A stretch of 64,000 bases of DNA. Source: Ga0077560 sp046330435. GTDB lineage: Bacteria; Actinomycetota; Thermoleophilia; Miltoncostaeales; Miltoncostaeaceae. Of the stretch, positions 50,554 through 59,090 are shown piece after piece (the stretch's first letter is position 1; each line of letters starts with the position of its first letter). A program made the translations under genes and the position numbers. The stretch is from the NCBI GenBank assembly GCA_046330435.1, contig JAXLST010000015.1, positions 82,765 to 146,764 of the forward strand, in the 5' to 3' direction. The notes beneath the pieces were generated by a model, which was not told where the DNA came from, searched no databases, and saw only the letters and a list, made by a program, of their open reading frames with translations.

Positions 50554-51638
50554 CGCGCACGGCCGCCGGCGGCCCCGCCGCCGGCGGCCACACCCTCGTC
50601 GCCCGTCTCGACAACGACGGCGACGTGCTGCTGGCGGGCCCGGCGATCCGCGCGGTCGCCGCCGGCAGCCGCAGGGTGACCCTGCTGTGCGGCCCGCGGG
50701 GCCGGCGGGCGGGGGGGATCCTGCCCGGCGTGGACGCGGTGGAGGTGTTCCGCGCCCCGTGGATCGATCCCGAGCCCGACCCCGTGGACCCCGCCGCGAT
50801 CGACGCGCTGCGCGGGCGCATCGCCGGCCTCGCCCCGGATCGTGCGGTGGTGCTCACATCGTTCCACCAGAGCCCGCTGCCCCTGGCGCTGGTGCTCCGG
50901 ACGGCCGGCGTGCCGTGGGTGGGGGCCGTCAGCGACGACTACCCCGGGTCGCTCCTCGACCTGCGCCACCGGGTGCCGGACGACCTGCACGAGGCCGAGC
51001 GCGGCCTGTCCCTCGCCGCTGCCTCCGGGTTCCCCCTCCCGGACGGCGACGACGGCCGCCTGCGGGTGCTCCGCGACGCCCGGGAGCGGCCCCGGGGGCT
51101 CCCCGCGCGGTACGTGGTGCTGCACCCAGGGGCGAGCGTGACGGCGCGCCGGTGGCCCGCGCACCGGTTCGCGGCGCTCGCCGCCCGGCTCGCCGCGGCG
51201 GGAACGGCGGTGGTGGTGACCGGGGGCCCCGAGGAGACCGGCCTCACCGCCGCCGTCGCCGGCCCCGCGGGCGTCGACCTGGGCGGCCGCACGTCCCTGC
51301 AGGGCCTGGCCGAGGTGCTCGCCGGCGCCGATGCGGTGGTGGTGGGCAACACCGGTCCCGCCCATCTGGCCGCCGCGGTGGGCTGCCCGGTGGTGTGGAG
51401 CTTCGCGCCCACGGTTCCGGCCGTGCGGTGGCACCCGTGGCGGACGCCGTTCACCGAGTGCTCCGTCCCGGTGCCCTGTGCGGGGTGCCGCGCCCGGACG
51501 TGCCCCGTGGAGGGCCATCCCTGCATGGCCGGGATGCGGCCCCGGGACGTCCTGCGGGCGCTGGCCGCCTACACCGGCGGCGGCGAGACGTGCAGGACCT
51601 TGAGCACGGTCAGCTCGTCGAACAGCCCCGGGCCGTAG
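50550..51638 (+). CDS. Family 9 glycosyltransferase (heptosyltransferase-like)
   Basis: 362 residues from a GTG overlapping the previous stop by four bases. GT9 motifs: LVARLDNDGDVLLAGPAIRAVA, YVVLHPGASVTARRWPAHRFAALA and VVVGNTGPAHLAAAVGCPVVW with the donor-binding residues. The C-terminus runs 70 bases into the opposing aldehyde dehydrogenase remnant, so its last 20 residues may be an artefact of a lost stop. It is a second potential heptosyltransferase besides 18.2 kb. Confidence 0.85.
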   Translation: MTRTAAGGPAAGGHTLVARLDNDGDVLLAGPAIRAVAAGSRRVTLLCGPRGRRAGGILPGVDAVEVFRAPWIDPEPDPVDPAAIDALRGRIAGLAPDRAVVLTSFHQSPLPLALVLRTAGVPWVGAVSDDYPGSLLDLRHRVPDDLHEAERGLSLAAASGFPLPDGDDGRLRVLRDARERPRGLPARYVVLHPGASVTARRWPAHRFAALAARLAAAGTAVVVTGGPEETGLTAAVAGPAGVDLGGRTSLQGLAEVLAGADAVVVGNTGPAHLAAAVGCPVVWSFAPTVPAVRWHPWRTPFTECSVPVPCAGCRARTCPVEGHPCMAGMRPRDVLRALAAYTGGGETCRTLSTVSSSNSPGP

Positions 51639-52936
51639 CCCAGTCCCTGGCCGCTCACCCCGCGCGGCTCCGCGGACCCGCCGGGGGCGCCGCCCCACAC
51701 GTCGTTGACCTTCACGGTGCCCACCGGCAGCTCCCGCACCGCGCGAATGGCGTTGCGCATGTCCGGCGTCAGCACCGTGGCGGCCAGGCCATACGGCGAC
51801 GCGGCGGCGCGCACCAGCGCCTCGCCGAAGTCCCGCACCACCCGGATGGCGGCGACGGGACCGAAGGTCTCGTGGCGCATGAGGTCCATGCGGTCGTCGG
51901 CCCCGTCCACCACCGTGGGCTCGTGGAAGGCGCCGTCGCCCGGCAGGGCCCGGCCGCCGGACAGCACCCGGGCGCCGCCCGAGACGGCGTCGCGCAGCTG
52001 CCCGGTCACCACGTCCCGCTGGGTGCGGTGGGCCATGGGCCCCATGGTGGTGGCGTCGTCGAACGGGTCGCCCACCACCATGCCCTGCGCCAGCGCCACC
52101 AGGGCCTCGGTGAAGGGGGCGGCCACGTCCCGGTGCACGTAGATGCGCTCCACCGAGGTGCACACCTGCCCGGCGTTCGCGAAGGCGCCGCTCGCCGCCA
52201 TGCGCGCCGCCCACTCCGGGTCGGTGCCGGCGTCCACGATGAGCGGGTCCTTGCCGCCCAGCTCCAGCACGGCGCGCTTGAGCCGCTGCCCGCACCGGGT
52301 CGCGACGTCCCGGCCCGCGGCGACCGACCCGGTGAAGACCACCGCGTCGGCGAGGTCGGCCGGCAGCGGCCGGTGTCCCCCGCCCCCTGCGCCACCAGGG
52401 CGATGTCCGCCGGCAGGCCGGCGGCCTGCACCATCTCCGCCGTCGCCAGCGGCGTGTGCTCCGAGGGCCACCACGACGGCGTTGCCGTGGCCAGGCCCGC
52501 GGCCAGCCCGTTCGCCGCGATCGCCAGCGGGTCGTTCCAGGGCAGATCACCGCGACGATGCCGGCGCGGCCCTGCACGCTCAGGGTCGAGGGCGTCATGC
52601 GCACCGCACAATGCCGGTGCCGCGCGCAGCGGCTCCAGCTCGGAGGCCTGCAGAACGCCCTGCATCGCCGCGTCCAGGCCGGCGCGGAGCCCTCCTGGCG
52701 GGCCGCCCGCCCTCGCGGACGGCGAGGTCGGTGATGCGGTCCACGTCCGCCGCGAGGCGTCCCGCGGCGGCGCGGAAGCTCGGCGGCCCGCTCGGCTGGC
52801 GCGGGCCCATTCGCGCTGGGCAGGTGGGCCTCGCGACCAGCGGAGGGGTCTCCGCCGCGGTCAGCACTGGGCAGTCGGCGATGGGCGCGCCGGTGGCGGG
52901 GTTTGTCACGGTGAGGCTGCGTCCGGCGGTGCGCAC
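51569..52936 (-). pseudogene. Aldehyde dehydrogenase family, multiply frameshifted
   Basis: The C-terminal half (51569 to about 52370) is intact in one frame: VVFTGSVAAGRDVATRCGQRL, catalytic glutamate in LELGGKDP, catalytic cysteine in NAGQVCTSVERIYV, and ETFGPVAAIRVV. Upstream, pieces lie in different frames: PSEHTPLATAEMVQAAGLPADIALV, then PWNDPLAIAANGLAAGLATA, and SLTVTNPATGAPIADCPVL near the N-terminus. At least three indels are needed between 52370 and 52700. Function would be NAD(P)-dependent aldehyde oxidation. True decay or poor assembly cannot be told apart from one sequence. Confidence 0.78.
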
Positions 52937-52984
52937 GGTGCGCGCGGCGCCCGCCCCGCCGCCGCCGCGGAAACACCGTCCGGC

Positions 52985-53009
52985 GATTGCCCGCGGCGGC
53001 GCGGGGTAC
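52985..53009 (+). promoter_or_regulatory. SigB/SigF-type promoter candidate for the 53044 gene
   Basis: GATT, 15 bases, GGGTAC; the -10 ends 34 bases before an ATG with a good GGAGG site. The -35 is off by one base. Confidence 0.5.
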
Positions 53010-53043
53010 GCTCCGGACCCGCAGACCCATCCGAGGAGGCAGC

Positions 53044-53213
53044 ATGGGCGACGAACCGCGGGAGACGGGGCAGGACCGGGTGAGCGAGAGGAGCAGGACC
53101 GCTTTTCCGAGAACCTCAGGAGGGCGGCACCTCGGAAGGGCGCGCCGCGCGCGCCCGCGCGGCCGCCTGCCGGCCGGCGAGGGCTTGACGTGGAGGCGCC
53201 CGGGGAGTCCTGA
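53044..53213 (+). pseudogene. Small charged protein, probably one frameshift
   Basis: A good ribosome site (GGAGG) and ATG begin MGDEPRETGQDRVSE. The original frame then becomes arginine-rich and shadow-like, while another frame continues EEQDRFSENLRRAAPRKGAP to a stop at 53213. One base near 53085 would join them into about 56 residues, like the other small acidic/basic stress proteins here. Function unknown. Confidence 0.45.
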
Positions 53214-53299
53214 TCGCATCCCGGGCGCGGGCCCCCGGGACGCCGGGAGCGACCCATGCACGGTTGCTCTTTGCGGGCGCTCCGTCGGAGACTCGGCGC

Positions 53300-56028
53300 A
53301 TGCTGCTGGGTCGCGCTTTCGAACAGGAACGCCTGTCAGGTCTGGCGGCGGTGCGGGGCGGGTCGTCCGGCGCCCTGGTGCTGGTGGGGGATCCGGGGAT
53401 CGGCAAGACGGCCCTCCCGAGGACGCCGCTGCCCGCGCCGACGGCCTGCGCGTGGCAGTGCGCGACGGGCTACGAGAGCTGGAGACCGACCCGCCGTTCG
53501 CCGGGCTCGCGTCGGTCCTGGGCGGTTCACCGGCACGCTGGACCGCATCCTGCTGCCGCAGGCCCAGGCCCTGGGCGGGGCACTGGGGGTGGGGCTGCCG
53601 CTGCCGCCGGGAGACCGGTTCACCGCGTACGCGGGCGCGCTGAGCCTGCTGGCGGAGGCCGCGATGGACGGCTCGTTGCTGGTCGCCGTGGACGACGCCC
53701 ACTGGCTGGATCAGGCGACTTTGGACGCGCTGGCGTTCTGCGCCCGCCGGATCGCCGCCGAGGGCATCGGGATGCTGTTCGCCGCGCGCCACGAGCCGCC
53801 GGCGATGACGAGCCGCACGCCCGGCATGACGGTGCTGCAGGTCGACGGCTCCCCGAGCCGGCCGCCGTGGAGCTGTTGTCCCGGGACGCCCCCCGTCCGG
53901 GTCTCGGGCACGTAGGCCCGGCGACTGGCCGCCGACAGCCACGGAACCCGCTGGCCCTGATCGAGGCGGCGCGCCTGCTCACGCCCGCCCAGCTGTCGGG
54001 CGCCGACGCGCTCCCCGACCACCTGCCCCTGGGTGACGGTTGCACGCGTTCACCGTCCGGATCGCCGACTTCGCGCCCACGCGGCGGGGCGCTCCTGATC
54101 GCCGCCGCCGGCGCGGGCGATCCCGGGCTCGTCCACGACGCCCTGGCCGCGCAGGGATCGCCGACGACCTGGACCCGGCGGAGCGACGGGACTGATCGCG
54201 CGGGGCCTCGGCGGCGTCACGTTCACCCACCCGCTGGTGCGGACCGGCGTCTACCGGGACGCGGTCCCCGAGGCGCGCCGCGCCGCGCACGCCGCACTCG
54301 CCGCCGCCGCGGCGGCCCGCGGGGAGGCGGGGGCCCTGGCCGCCGCCCGGCACCGCGCTGCGGCCACCGACGGCCAGGACGAGGACGTGGCGGCTGCTCT
54401 GCACGGCGCCGCGCGCATCGCCGTTCACGGCTCGGCCGAGGCGGCGGCCCTCGCCCACCGCGCCGCCCTGATGACCCCCGATCCGGCGCTGCGTGCGCCG
54501 CGCCGGATCGAGGCGGGCGGGCTCGCGATGCTGGCCGGGCAGCCGGAGCTCGCGCGCACCAGCTCCGACGCCGCGATCGAGGAGGCCGCGGATCCGCAGA
54601 TCCTGATCGGAGCCCGCAGCGCCCGGGCTCCACGTCGAGTTGGTGGACGGGCAACGGCGCCCGCGCATTGGAGATGTCTGCTGCTGCCGAGGTCCTTGAA
54701 CCTGTCGCCCCGGAGCCGCTGCAGGCCTGCTCTTCGACGCGTCCGTCGCGTCGTGCATGACCGTGACCGGTGATGTGGAGGACTGCATTCGCATCGCTGA
54801 ACGAGGAGCCTCGCTGCCGAACCTCCCTGAGTCGGCAGCCGTCATCTCAGAGGTGGCCGTCATCTGTTCGCGCACGCGCTCGCGGGCCGTTCAGATGTGC
54901 GCGAGCGCCTTGATGACTGCCCCCGAATCCCTTGAAGGGCCTGTCCGGGAGATCCCCCAATGCTGTACGCGTCGCATCGTGCGCGCAGCTCGGCTGGACG
55001 GACGGCGCGTCGGCGGATGCGGCGTTTCCCCAGATCATCGGACACGCCCCGGCCGCCTCGGCGTCAACGATGCTGCCGTATCCCCCGGACGACGTCCGGG
55101 CGACCGCCTCGCGCGGCCGGAGACTTGGAGGGCGCGACTGTCGTGACCGGAGAGGCGATCGCACTGGCGGACGAAACCGGCCAGCCCGGAGTCGCCGCCT
55201 TCGCCCGCAGTGTGATGGCCTGGGTCAGTGCCGCCAGAGGAGGACGGAAGGTGTCGCGAACTCACAGAGGCGGCGCTCATCACCGCGAAGCCTACGGGAG
55301 TCACCTCCCCGACCCTCTTCACCGGGGTCAGCGCTCGGCCTGCTCCACCTGGGCTCCTCGGACGTTATGAGGACGCCGTGGCCGTACTCGGCGACGTCGA
55401 GTCCCTCATCAGAGGCTACGGCTACCGCCTCTACACGTCATGGCGCCGTTCTCGATCTGGTGGAGGCGGGCGGTCAGAGCCGACCGTGACGAGACGGCGC
55501 ATCGGGCGCTGGGCCTTCTGGAGACCATGGACCCGGCTGGGTTCCCTCCGCACTCAGGGTGCCGTCGAGCGCTGCAGAGGTCTCCTCGAACCCGACGACG
55601 ACGTGGCGGTCCGCCGGTTCACCGCCGCCGTCGCGCTGGAGGGCGGCGCCGGCGCGCGCTTCGAAGCGGCGCGGAGCCGGCTGCTCCTGGGCGAGCGGCT
55701 CCTGGGGACCGCCGATCGCAGGGACGCCCTCGTCCCCCTCCAGGAGGCGTTCGCGACCTTCGACCGGGTCGGGGCGGCCCTGGCCGACCGCGCTGCCGAT
55801 GCGCTCGCCGGTCTGCGCGCCAGGCCGGGAACGGGTGGCGGGGGCGCGGCGAGGAGCCCACCTCCCAGGAACGCCAGGTCGCCGCCGCGGCGCAGGGGCT
55901 CTCGAACAAGGAGATCGCCGCGCAGCCAGTTCCTCGAGCGTCAAGACGGTGGAGTCTCCACCTCGCACACGTACCGCAAGCTCGGGGTGCGGAACCGGAC
56001 GGCCCTCGCCCGGCTGTTCGCCGGATGA
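53300..56028 (+). pseudogene. LuxR-family (LAL-type) ATPase regulator, heavily frameshifted
   Basis: Fragments in order on one strand but in changing frames: LLGRAFEQERLSGLAAVRGG with Walker A GDPGIGKTA; SLLVAVDDAHWLDQATLDALAF (Walker B); NPLALIEAARLLTPAQLSG; HPLVRTGVYRDAVPEARRAAHAAL; GAARFEAARSRLLLGERL; and a C-terminal LuxR helix-turn-helix split in two (SQERQVAAAAQGLSNKEIAA, then HTYRKLGVRNRTALARLFAG). The order matches large ATP-binding LuxR regulators of about 900 residues. At least six shifts are required, so it is either a decayed gene or a badly assembled one. Confidence 0.75.
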
Positions 56029-56033
56029 TGCGA

Positions 56034-56067
56034 GGGGCGGCCCGGGGTCACCCACCCGGACCGCCCC
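56034..56067. terminator. Hairpin between the LuxR remnant and the sigma-70 gene
   Basis: GGGGCGGCCCGGG pairs with CCCGGACCGCCCC (one mismatch) across an 8-base loop. It lies between converging genes (stops at 56028 and 56079) and can serve both. Confidence 0.55.
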
Positions 56068-56078
56068 CGCCGGCGGCG

Positions 56079-57005
56079 CTAGGCCGCCGGCTCCTCCCGC
56101 TCCCCCGCCGCCCACGGCGACTCGGCGGCGAGCATCCGCAGGTGGTCGTCATGCCGGATCCGGCCCAGCGCCGCCCGCTCCAGCTGGCGCGCGCGTTCCC
56201 GCGTGACCCCCAGGCGCCGCCCGATGACCTCGAAGGTCGCGGGGTCGCCGCCGTTGAGGCCGTACCGCATGGTGAGCACCACGCGCTCCCGCTCCGGCAG
56301 GCAGCCCAGGGCGTCGCGCAGGGCGCGGCGGGTGAGCTCCCGGTCCACGTCCTCCCACGCCTCCTGCTGGCCCTCGTCGGCCAGCAGCGCGCCGAGGGAC
56401 TCGTCGCTGTCCTCGCCGAGCTTGCGGTCCAGGCTCATCACGTCGCCCAGCGTGCGGGCGCGGCGCAGGTCGGCGAGGCGCTCCACCGGCACGCGGGCGC
56501 GCGCCGCGACGGCGTCGTCGTCCACGGCCTGGGTGCCGGCCCGGGACTGCAGCTCGCTCTCGGCGCCGGTGAGCCTGCGCACCTCGTCGTTCACGTGCAC
56601 GGGCAGCCGGATGGTGCGGCTCTGGTTCGCCAGGGCGCGCGCGATGGCCTGCCGGATCCACCACACCGCGTACGTCGAGAACTTCAGCCTTCGGCGGTGG
56701 TCGAAACGCTCGGCGGCCCGCATGAGGCCCAGCGTGCCCTCCTGCACCATGTCCGACAGCGGCAGCCCCGCCCCCTGGTACCGCGTGGCGATCGACAGCA
56801 CCAGCCGGAGGTTGCTCTCCACCAGCTGGTCCTTGGCACGCATGTCGCCCGCCTCGATGCGCTTGGCGAGGGCGATCTCCTCGTCGGCGCGCAGCAGGCG
56901 GTGCCGGCCGGCCCGGTTCATGAACTCCCGGAGCCCCTCGTCCTCCGCCACCCTGCGGGCCCGCCCCGTCGCCGGTGCCAGACCCGTCCTCCTGCGCTCG
57001 CTCAT
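56079..57005 (-). CDS. Sigma-70 family RNA polymerase sigma factor (RpoD/HrdB-like, group 2)
   Basis: 308 residues. Region 1.2 (EGLREFMNRAGRHRLLRADEEIALAKRIEAGD), region 2 (NLRLVLSIATRYQGAGLPLSDMVQEGTLGLMRAAERFD and RLKFSTYAVWWIRQAIARAL), region 3 and region 4 (LPERERVVLTMRYGLNGGDPATFEVIGRRLGVTRERARQLE) are all present (about 25-60, 60-130, 150-215, 235-295). It lacks the long acidic N-terminus of a primary sigma, so it is an alternative one. It overlaps the SGNH hydrolase gene by four bases, and that unit has a SigB-type promoter, implying a sigma cascade. Confidence 0.92.
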   Translation of the reverse strand: MSERRRTGLAPATGRARRVAEDEGLREFMNRAGRHRLLRADEEIALAKRIEAGDMRAKDQLVESNLRLVLSIATRYQGAGLPLSDMVQEGTLGLMRAAERFDHRRRLKFSTYAVWWIRQAIARALANQSRTIRLPVHVNDEVRRLTGAESELQSRAGTQAVDDDAVAARARVPVERLADLRRARTLGDVMSLDRKLGEDSDESLGALLADEGQQEAWEDVDRELTRRALRDALGCLPERERVVLTMRYGLNGGDPATFEVIGRRLGVTRERARQLERAALGRIRHDDHLRMLAAESPWAAGEREEPAA

Positions 57006-57823
57006 ACCGCCTCCCCTGCACCCTGCATCGCGAGGTTCCCCGCCAGTTCGGGGGCGGCCTCGAGGATCGCCGCGGCGATCGCGCGCTGGCCCGCATCGGT
57101 GGGATGCAGGCCGTCCCGCGTGCTCACGTACCGCGCACCGGGCGGAGCGCCCGGCCCGTGGCCGTGGAAGAGCCGTTCCAGATCCACCACGCGCACCCCC
57201 GGCAGCCCGGCCGCGGCGGTCCGGATGGCGTCGTTCACCGGCCGCACGAACCGGGCCCGCACCACGTCGCTGTCGTCACCGGGGTAGTAGGTCGTCACCA
57301 GGACCGGGCCCGACACGCGGCCCGCCACCCAGTCCAGGAGGCCGCGCAGACGCGTGCCGAGCCGCCGGATCACCGGGTCGCACCACGCCGGCGGCGGCGC
57401 CAGGCGGTCCAGCACCGGTTGCGGGTCCACCGGCAGGGCCGTCGACGCGGTGCGCAGCACCAGCGCCGCCGGCACGTACGCCGACCAGTGCGCCATGAGG
57501 TCGTTCGCGCCCACCGTCACGGTCGCCAGGTCCACCCGGCGCCCGAACACCCGCCGCACGTGGTCGGTCGGGCCGCCGCGCCAGAACGCGGACGTGCCCG
57601 CGCCGGAGCACGTGAGCGACGTGTCGAGCTCCACCTCGCGGCCCGCCTCGCGCAGGGCGCCGGCGACCACCGCGGGATAGCCCTGCCCCGGCCGGTCGAA
57701 CCAGCGGAGCACCCGGGAGACGGGGACGGTGCACGTGCCCGGCGCCACGTGCCGGGGGACGCCCATCAGAAAACCGCGGGGGATCGAGTCGCCGATGGCC
57801 GCGTAGCGCAGGATGTCATTCAT
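57002..57823 (-). CDS. SGNH/GDSL-family hydrolase
   Basis: 273 residues. Block I LRYAAIGDSIPRGF carries the catalytic serine, block III VTVGANDLMAHW the Asn, block V DGLHPTDAGQRA the Asp-His pair. No signal peptide, so an intracellular esterase or lipase of unknown substrate; it is close to SGNH proteins acting on acyl or acetyl groups. It leads the unit with the sigma factor. Its ATG is 12 bases from the -10, so the message may be almost leaderless. Confidence 0.88.
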   Translation of the reverse strand: MNDILRYAAIGDSIPRGFLMGVPRHVAPGTCTVPVSRVLRWFDRPGQGYPAVVAGALREAGREVELDTSLTCSGAGTSAFWRGGPTDHVRRVFGRRVDLATVTVGANDLMAHWSAYVPAALVLRTASTALPVDPQPVLDRLAPPPAWCDPVIRRLGTRLRGLLDWVAGRVSGPVLVTTYYPGDDSDVVRARFVRPVNDAIRTAAAGLPGVRVVDLERLFHGHGPGAPPGARYVSTRDGLHPTDAGQRAIAAAILEAAPELAGNLAMQGAGEAV

Positions 57824-57834
57824 TCTGGGAATGC

Positions 57835-57859
57835 GTTTCCCCGCCGGGGCCCGGGGAAA
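57835..57859 (+). promoter_or_regulatory. SigB/SigF-type promoter (plus half of a bidirectional element)
   Basis: GTTTCC...GGGAAA, 15-base spacer; the -10 ends nine bases before the ATG at 57869, predicting a near-leaderless message. The reverse complement of the same bases forms the 57836-57860 promoter. Confidence 0.7.
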
Positions 57860-57860
57860 C
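57836..57860 (-). promoter_or_regulatory. SigB/SigF-type promoter for SGNH hydrolase/sigma unit (minus half)
   Basis: Minus strand: GTTT, 15 bases, GGGAAA; the -10 ends 12 bases before the ATG at 57823. It fully overlaps the plus-strand promoter. Confidence 0.68.
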
Positions 57861-57868
57861 CCACCCGC

Positions 57869-58135
57869 ATGACCGGGCCGCCCCCACGGCGCACCGTCCG
57901 CGAGGACGACCCCACCGGCGGCAGGTGGCTCACCCGCCGCCTGCTGCGGTGGCTGCCGGTCGCCGCGGCCGCCGGCGCGGTGGCGGGCGCGGTGCTCGCG
58001 CTCGCCGGCGGCGGCTGGGGACTGGTGCCGCTGCTGGCCCTGGCCGCGGCGGCCCTCACGGGGACCGTGCTCGCCGCCCTCGAGGACGGCCGGGTCCAGC
58101 GGCGCGTCGACCGGATGGCGCGCCGCGGGGACTGA
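57869..58135 (+). CDS. Small membrane protein (88 aa)
   Basis: Cytoplasmic N-terminus with an RRLLRWLP basic patch, two hydrophobic segments (VAAAAGAVAGAVLALAGGG and LVPLLALAAAALTGTVLAAL), then EDGRVQRRVDRMARRG. The C-terminus matches the GEDGRIARWVGRRLDGG end of the 50195 protein, so the two are related. No family recognised. Near-leaderless start under a bidirectional stress promoter. Confidence 0.68.
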   Translation: MTGPPPRRTVREDDPTGGRWLTRRLLRWLPVAAAAGAVAGAVLALAGGGWGLVPLLALAAAALTGTVLAALEDGRVQRRVDRMARRGD

Positions 58136-58147
58136 CCGGCGGCCCTC

Positions 58148-58321
58148 CTACGGGATCGGCGGCTGCATCGGCGGGTCGGGCATGGGCGTGCCCGGCGGCT
58201 CCGGGCCCGGGGCCGGGTCGGGCGTGACCGGCGGGTCACCGCGCCCAGGGTCGGCCGGCGAGGGGTGCGGCGGGCCGGGGCTGGGGACCTCGATGGGTCC
58301 CGTGGGCGGCTGGGTCGACAT
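58148..58321 (-). CDS. Small proline-rich protein (57 aa)
   Basis: ATG with GGGAGG. About half the residues are Pro, with Gly, Asp and Ser (STQPPTGPIEVPSPGPPHPS). Disordered; no family. It has its own stress-type promoter, which is the best evidence that it is real. Confidence 0.58.
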   Translation of the reverse strand: MSTQPPTGPIEVPSPGPPHPSPADPGRGDPPVTPDPAPGPEPPGTPMPDPPMQPPIP

Positions 58322-58701
58322 TGCGGACCTCCCAATGGGTTGGCCCGCTGTGTTCCCGCCACGGGCGCGTCGCAACCGCCCGGAGATGGAGCGGGAGACG
58401 CAGCACCCCCGCGCGCCACGCCCCCCGCCTGAGCGTGCGGGCAAAACATCCGGCGGGCCGCTCGGGCCCGCGGCGGTGGTTTGGCACGACCTGACACGGT
58501 ACGCCGGTCCTGCGCCGAGTGCCCAGGGAGGTCCCGAATGCCCCATGTCCCCACATGCCCGAACGTCCCGGCCGAGGCGGCCCCAACGCCGCCGCGTCCT
58601 GGTGGAGGGCTGATCCGGTGGCCCTGGATCGCCCGGGCGGACGACGGTCCCCTGCTACGCTCGGCACGTCCGCAGGCCCCGACGACAACGAGGTCGTTCA
58701 C
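58322..58701. other. 380-base intergenic region
   Basis: Holds the minus-strand promoter 58352-58376 and a possible plus-strand element GTTT-N14-CGGTAC at 58479-58502, then about 200 bases before the STAS gene in which I see no convincing gene, RNA or terminator. A long leader for the STAS mRNA is possible. Confidence 0.5.
58352..58376 (-). promoter_or_regulatory. SigB/SigF-type promoter for the proline-rich protein
   Basis: Minus strand: GTTG, 15 bases, GGGAAC; the -10 ends 30 bases before the ATG at 58321. Confidence 0.6.
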
Positions 58702-59016
58702 ATGGAAATCGGCCGCGAGCGGCGCCCGAACGCGACCGTGCTCCGGCTCACCGGGGAGCTCGACCTGGCGACCGCGCCCGACGTCCTGGCGGCCGTCGAG
58801 GCGGCCACCGGCGACGGCACCTCCCGCCTCGTGCTCGACATGAGCGGCGTGAGCTTCATCGACTCGACCGGCGTCCGCACGCTGCTCGAGGCGAACCGGG
58901 TGGCCGGCAACGACCTGTCGCTGCTGGCACCGTCCCCCGCGGTCACCAGGGTCCTGGAGCTCACCGAGCTCCGCGGGCACCTGCATGAGATCGCGGATCT
59001 CGACGCAGTGAGCTGA
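58702..59016 (+). CDS. STAS-domain anti-sigma factor antagonist (RsbV-like)
   Basis: 104 residues. ATVLRLTGELDLATAPDVLAAV and LVLDMSGVSFIDSTGVRTLLEA, with a canonical DSTG phosphosite. The PP2C phosphatase gene follows 75 bases later, so the pair can form an RsbV/RsbU unit: the phosphatase reactivates this protein, which then releases a sigma factor from an RsbW-like kinase. Confidence 0.9.
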   Translation: MEIGRERRPNATVLRLTGELDLATAPDVLAAVEAATGDGTSRLVLDMSGVSFIDSTGVRTLLEANRVAGNDLSLLAPSPAVTRVLELTELRGHLHEIADLDAVS

Positions 59017-59090
59017 GGCCCGCCACGCCGCGGGCCGGCGCACCGCACCCCGGTTCACCGGCGACCTCGACCGGCCCCGGCCGCCGGCTC

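Noticed and set aside
49797..53942. 1381-residue open frame on the minus strand
   Set aside because: It only lacks stops because of the very high GC content; it runs through GT9 antisense and the aldehyde dehydrogenase in a wrong frame, with Arg/Gly/Pro-rich content.
9177..58376. The GTTTCC...GGGAAC element as a dimer operator instead of a promoter
   Set aside because: Several copies have GGGTAC on the downstream side and never GTACCC on the upstream side, so the symmetry is accidental; fixed distance and direction to genes favour a promoter. Not fully excluded.
59013..59090. CTG start for the PP2C gene overlapping the STAS stop
   Set aside because: CTGA overlap is possible, but CTG starts are rare and the extra residues are proline-rich without a signal; the GTG pair just before the first membrane helix fits better.
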